Assembly: GCA_016870275.1 (NCBI GenBank)
Contig: VGBZ01000002.1
Coordinates: 62,001 to 126,000, forward strand
Reading direction: 5' to 3'
DNA from: Actinomycetota bacterium
GTDB lineage: Bacteria; Actinomycetota; Acidimicrobiia; Acidimicrobiales; Microtrichaceae
DNA length: 64,000 nt
The translations under genes were made by a program, and so were the position numbers. The notes beneath the pieces were generated by a model that saw nothing but the letters and a program-made list of their open reading frames with translations, was not told the origin of the DNA and ran no database searches. The first letter of the stretch is position 1. Every line of letters begins with the position of its first letter. Positions 61,128 through 64,000 of the stretch are shown piece after piece.

Positions 61128-61991
61128 TCAGGTAGCTCCCCGCGGTGGTCTCGGCGGCTCGACACCGAGGTCGGCCAGCCGGCTCCGGGTGTAGTCGATG
61201 GCACCGGCGAGGAAGCCGTCGGGATCGGCGGCCTTGACCGGCGGGAGGTCGGCGAACCACGTCGGCACGAAGCCCTCCACCTGATTGCTGCTCAGCACAC
61301 CGAGGACCGCTCCGACGATCTCGTCGGCGTCGAGCGGTTCGATGTCGGACAACGAGGGGTCGTTGTCGGGGAGGGAGAACAACTCAGTTGCCAGCACACC
61401 CGGCTGGACCACGTGGACCCCCAGGGAACTCCCGGCCACACCCAGGTCGACCCGGAGACCCTCGGCGTACGCAGTGATCGCCGCCTTCGAGGCGCTGTAG
61501 ACGGCCTCGTTCGGAGGAGAGAGACGGGCGGCGACCGAGCCGATGAACACTGCGTGACCGCCGGGATGGTCGAGGTCGGAAAGGAGCGCCTGGGTCAGAC
61601 GGATCGGCGACTCCACGTTGATCCGGAGGACGTCGGAGACCTCGTCTGGACGATGTTCCCAGGCCCACCGACGCTTGGGGATGCCTGCGTTGTTGATCAG
61701 GATGTCCAACCCGCCGAGGTCGTCGACCACCCCGGCGGCGAAGGTCTCGATCCCGTCGAGGTCGGCGAGGTCGACGACCCAACCCCGGCTCCCGGGACTG
61801 TGCTGCTGTGCGAGGTCCACCACGGTGTCGAGTCGGTCGGAGCGCCGGCCGCACACGCCGACGATCGCCCCCCGCTCCGCCAGACCGATCGCCAGCGCCG
61901 CTCCCAGGCCCGAGGTCGAGCCGGTGATGAGTACCCGCCGACCGGCCACATCGAAGTCAGCCGCTGCTGTCTCGAGGGTGAAATCTGCCAC
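61128..61991 (-). CDS. short-chain dehydrogenase/reductase
   Basis: NAD(P)-dependent oxidoreductase of 287 residues from the GTG at 61991. It shows the cofactor loop LITGSTSGLGAALAIGLAERG, acidic/Arg discrimination segment CGRRSDRL, DILINNAGIPKRRW, the catalytic Ser in FIGSVAARLS, and Y-x3-K in AVYSASKAAITAY. TACGGT lies six bases before the GTG, again a leaderless arrangement. It diverges from the amidohydrolase gene around a palindrome, so the two are probably regulated together. Confidence 0.92.
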   Translation of the reverse strand: MADFTLETAAADFDVAGRRVLITGSTSGLGAALAIGLAERGAIVGVCGRRSDRLDTVVDLAQQHSPGSRGWVVDLADLDGIETFAAGVVDDLGGLDILINNAGIPKRRWAWEHRPDEVSDVLRINVESPIRLTQALLSDLDHPGGHAVFIGSVAARLSPPNEAVYSASKAAITAYAEGLRVDLGVAGSSLGVHVVQPGVLATELFSLPDNDPSLSDIEPLDADEIVGAVLGVLSSNQVEGFVPTWFADLPPVKAADPDGFLAGAIDYTRSRLADLGVEPPRPPRGAT

Positions 61992-61997
61992 GAGGTG

Positions 61998-62003
61998 ACC
62001 GTA
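61998..62003 (-). promoter_or_regulatory. candidate -10 element of the SDR gene
   Basis: TACGGT on the minus strand, separated by six bases from the SDR GTG at 61991. There is no ribosome-binding site in the gap. A good -35 hexamer is not evident. The palindrome at 62035-62050 lies about 32 bases upstream of this element. Confidence 0.35.
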
Positions 62004-62034
62004 GTTGGGACACGAAGTCCGAATGCGTGTAAAA

Positions 62035-62050
62035 CTGACGCAAGCGTCAG
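62035..62050. promoter_or_regulatory. 16-bp TetR-type operator palindrome
   Basis: CTGACGC-AA-GCGTCAG, arms of 7 bp with a 2-base centre and no mismatch. It lies between the divergent SDR (start 61991) and amidohydrolase (start 62100) genes. The TGACGC/GCGTCA half-sites are like those of several actinobacterial TetR repressors. No regulator gene is in view, so it may be encoded just beyond the window or elsewhere. Confidence 0.6.
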
Positions 62051-62099
62051 CTTCAGACCCCCGAAGCCCGCGGGAGTTCCCGACCAACACGGAGGCATC

Positions 62100-63326
62100 G
62101 TGCTCGAGTTGCCCAAGATCATCAGCGTCGACGACCACGTGGTCGAGCCGCCGCACGTGTGGCAGACCTACCTCCCCCAGAGGTTCCGGGAGAAGGGACC
62201 GCGGGTGGAGCGTGAGAAGTGGGGCCCCTTCGTGCACAAGCCCGGTGCCCGCTACCGCAACACCGTCGACCCTGACGGCAAGGAAGGCGACTTCTGGATC
62301 TTCGAGGATGAGGTCATCTACGTGCACAAGTCCTTCGTCGCCATCCCCCTGTCGGCCACACCCGACGGCGACGTGAAGAACTTCGACCGAACGGTCATGC
62401 AGATGGTCCCGATCACCTACGACGAGATGCGTCCCGGTTGCTTCGACCGTGAGGCCCGTATCGAGGACTTCGACCTCAACTGGGTGGACGGTTCACTCCC
62501 CTTCCCGACGTTCCCCCGGTTCTGCGGACAGACATTCCTCGAGGCCAAGGACCACGAGCTCGGGCTGGCCTGCGTCCAGGCGTACAACGACTGGATGGTC
62601 GAGGAGTGGTGCGAGCCCTCGCGTGGCTACAACATCCCACTGTGCATCATGCCGCTGTGGGACGCCGGGCTCGCAGCGGCCGAGATCGAGCGCATGGCCG
62701 CCAAGGGCGTGCACGCGTTCTGCTTCTCGGAGATCCCGACCCGCCTCAAGTTGCCGAGCATCCACTCGGGTGAATGGGACCCGATGTTTGCTGCGGCCGA
62801 CGCCAACGACATCGTGCTCTGCATGCACGTCGGGTCGTCCTCGACCATGCCCGCAGCCTCTCCCGACTCGCCTGAAGCAGTCGGGGGGACGGTGGCGTTC
62901 AACAACGTGATGGCATCCATGGCCGACTGGCTGTTCTCGGGCAACCTCATCCGGTTCCCGAACATCAAGCTGGCCTATTCAGAGGGACAGATCGGATGGA
63001 TCCCCTACGCCCTCGAGCGGGCCGACACGGTCTGGGAGCACCACAACCCGTGGATGCACACCAAGGACCGGATCCCCGAACTGCCGTCGAGCTACTACTG
63101 GGGCCGGATCTTCGGCTGCTTCACCGCCGATCGTCACGGTCTCGCCAACATCGACGCGTGCGGAGAAGACAACATCTGCTTCGAGACGGACTACCCACAC
63201 ACCGACACGACGTGGCCGCACAGCAAGGAGTACGCCGAGAAGATGATCGACGGGATCACCGAAGAACAGGCGTACAAGGTGCTCCGGGGCAATGCCATCA
63301 AGATGCTGTCGCTGGACCGGACCTGA
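62100..63326 (+). CDS. amidohydrolase-2 family metal-dependent hydrolase
   Basis: The GTG at 62100 has GGAGG five bases upstream and gives 408 residues. The TIM-barrel landmarks are ISVDDHVVEPPHVW (H-x-E form of the first metal motif), DIVLCMHVGSS (metal His), KLAYSEGQIGWIPYALERAD, and CFETDYPHTDTTWPHSKEYAEKMIDGI (catalytic Asp). This family includes decarboxylases and ring-cleavage hydrolases of aromatic and steroid-like compounds. The substrate is not clear. Shares the palindrome-bearing promoter region with the SDR gene. Confidence 0.92.
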   Translation: MLELPKIISVDDHVVEPPHVWQTYLPQRFREKGPRVEREKWGPFVHKPGARYRNTVDPDGKEGDFWIFEDEVIYVHKSFVAIPLSATPDGDVKNFDRTVMQMVPITYDEMRPGCFDREARIEDFDLNWVDGSLPFPTFPRFCGQTFLEAKDHELGLACVQAYNDWMVEEWCEPSRGYNIPLCIMPLWDAGLAAAEIERMAAKGVHAFCFSEIPTRLKLPSIHSGEWDPMFAAADANDIVLCMHVGSSSTMPAASPDSPEAVGGTVAFNNVMASMADWLFSGNLIRFPNIKLAYSEGQIGWIPYALERADTVWEHHNPWMHTKDRIPELPSSYYWGRIFGCFTADRHGLANIDACGEDNICFETDYPHTDTTWPHSKEYAEKMIDGITEEQAYKVLRGNAIKMLSLDRT

Positions 63327-63338
63327 GGCGAAGCCCCA

Positions 63339-64000
63339 TTGAGCGAGTTGTCCGACGGCACGCCCGAGGAACTCGAGCGGATCAGGGGCGCCTGCGTCCC
63401 GGATCGGTTGCGGGCCGAGGACGCAATCCGTGCCGGAGACGTCGATGCGGCGCTCACAGCCGTGGAGCGGATGGGTGAACGCTTTGCGAGCCTGCAGGAC
63501 TACTCCGTCAACTGGGTCACCTCGCTCCTCACGTTCATCGGCGAGCGTCTCGGCGAGGACGCAGTCGAGGAGGCGCTCCGAGGTTTCGGTGAGGACTACC
63601 TGCGCGATCGACGAGACCCCGGCGACGGCACTGCGTGGGCCGACCTGCCGGCCGACGTGCGAGCGCGGGCGCTGATCCGGCCGATGGTCGCCAACGGTGC
63701 CACCGTCGACGTGGCGGCCGACGAGGAGCGGATCACCCTGACGTTCCGCTGCGGCAGTGGCGGCCGGCTCGTGGATGAGGGCCGCTACGGAGACGGGGGC
63801 TACCTGGTCCTGCAGGGAGACGGGCCGGTGACGTTCGGCGAGCCGGGCCTCCCCGTCTACTGCGCCCACTGCTCGGTCAACAACGAACTGCAGCCCATCG
63901 AGTGGGTCGGAGCACCGATCACCGTCGAGTTCCCGACCCGCGCTCCGGGTGAGCCCTGTGTCCACCACGTGTATCGAGACGGCCACCGCAACCGGCCCTG
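63339..64000 (+). CDS. unidentified protein with Cys-rich C-terminal segment, cut by the window edge
   Basis: Open frame from TTG at 63339 to the last base, about 220 residues, following the amidohydrolase stop by 12 bases. The first half is helical and acidic (ELSDGTPEELERIRGACVPDRL, MGERFASLQDYSVNWVTSLLTFIGERLGEDAVEEALRGFGEDYL). The second half is beta-rich with LTFRCGSGGRLVDEGRYG, LPVYCAHCSVNNELQPIEWVGAP and a His pair in CVHHVYRD. The Cys-x-x-Cys and extra Cys/His suggest a metal site. I do not recognise the family. It is probably in the same operon as the amidohydrolase. The C-terminus is unseen. Confidence 0.75.
   Translation, partial: MSELSDGTPEELERIRGACVPDRLRAEDAIRAGDVDAALTAVERMGERFASLQDYSVNWVTSLLTFIGERLGEDAVEEALRGFGEDYLRDRRDPGDGTAWADLPADVRARALIRPMVANGATVDVAADEERITLTFRCGSGGRLVDEGRYGDGGYLVLQGDGPVTFGEPGLPVYCAHCSVNNELQPIEWVGAPITVEFPTRAPGEPCVHHVYRDGHRNRP

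Noticed and set aside
61413-63326. 637-codon frame as a fused amidohydrolase
   Set aside because: The first ~229 codons are antisense to the SDR gene; GTG at 62100 has a good ribosome-binding site and the conserved start.
1-64000. Prophage, genomic island, insertion sequence or tRNA genes
   Set aside because: No integrase, transposase, terminal repeats, tRNA-like clover-leaf or shift in base composition was seen.

Overview
The window is about 64 kb of high-GC (roughly two-thirds G+C) chromosomal DNA from an actinobacterium. GTG starts are frequent, and neighbouring genes often overlap by four bases (GTGA or ATGA). Mycothiol (MshC), F420 (Fno) and PIM-type phosphoinositide genes are present, as are queuosine genes, which M. 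tuberculosis lacks. This suggests a deep-branching, probably free-living lineage such as Acidimicrobiia; that placement is an inference. I see no phage, insertion sequence, CRISPR array, rRNA or tRNA gene.

Positions 1-32.2 kb form a housekeeping block, nearly all on the minus strand. The order is alaS (cut by the window edge), two small membrane genes, rarA, aspS-hisS, a divergent acyltransferase-like gene, rel, secF-secD-yajC, tgt-queA, an acyl-CoA dehydrogenase, ruvB-ruvA-ruvC, a peroxiredoxin, yebC, pdxT, pdxS, a dead M48-type protein, pimA-patA-pgsA, a membrane protein, a HIT protein and thrS. The gene order follows the M. tuberculosis thrS-to-alaS region (Rv2614c to Rv2555c). The plus-strand genes inside or beside the block (9019, 11665, 21631, 32314) all encode membrane or exported proteins.

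Positions 33.8-41.2 kb carry a second minus-strand operon-like run: two CNNM-type proteins, an APH-like kinase with a DUF6285-like tail, a PIG-L deacetylase, F420:NADPH oxidoreductase, mshC (mycothiol cysteine ligase) and a PlsC acyltransferase. Divergent to it (41.3-46.3 kb) is a MarR regulator followed by a heterodimeric ABC exporter with one degenerate ATP site, and an orphan ABC ATPase.

Positions 46.3-52.4 kb are a minus-strand thiamine operon. A TPP riboswitch, whose P1 helix appears to contain the AUG, is followed by thiamine pyrophosphokinase, ThiB and ThiP. An SRPBCC protein and glgX follow in the same transcript direction. No ThiQ ATPase is present.

Positions 52.4-57.4 kb hold an acyl-CoA dehydrogenase and then a plus-strand carotenoid-tailoring cluster: CrtQ-like glycosyltransferase, CrtO-like acyltransferase, a channel-like membrane protein, a 36-residue membrane peptide and a CruF-like protein. 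The rest is catabolic: aldehyde dehydrogenase, a 777-residue sulfatase, an SDR and an amidohydrolase divergent around a 16-bp palindrome, and an unidentified gene that runs off the right edge.

Recurrent signals of interest are leaderless-type promoters (TAnnnT, six bases, then the start codon) and palindromes close to pdxS, the first acyl-CoA dehydrogenase gene and the SDR/amidohydrolase pair.
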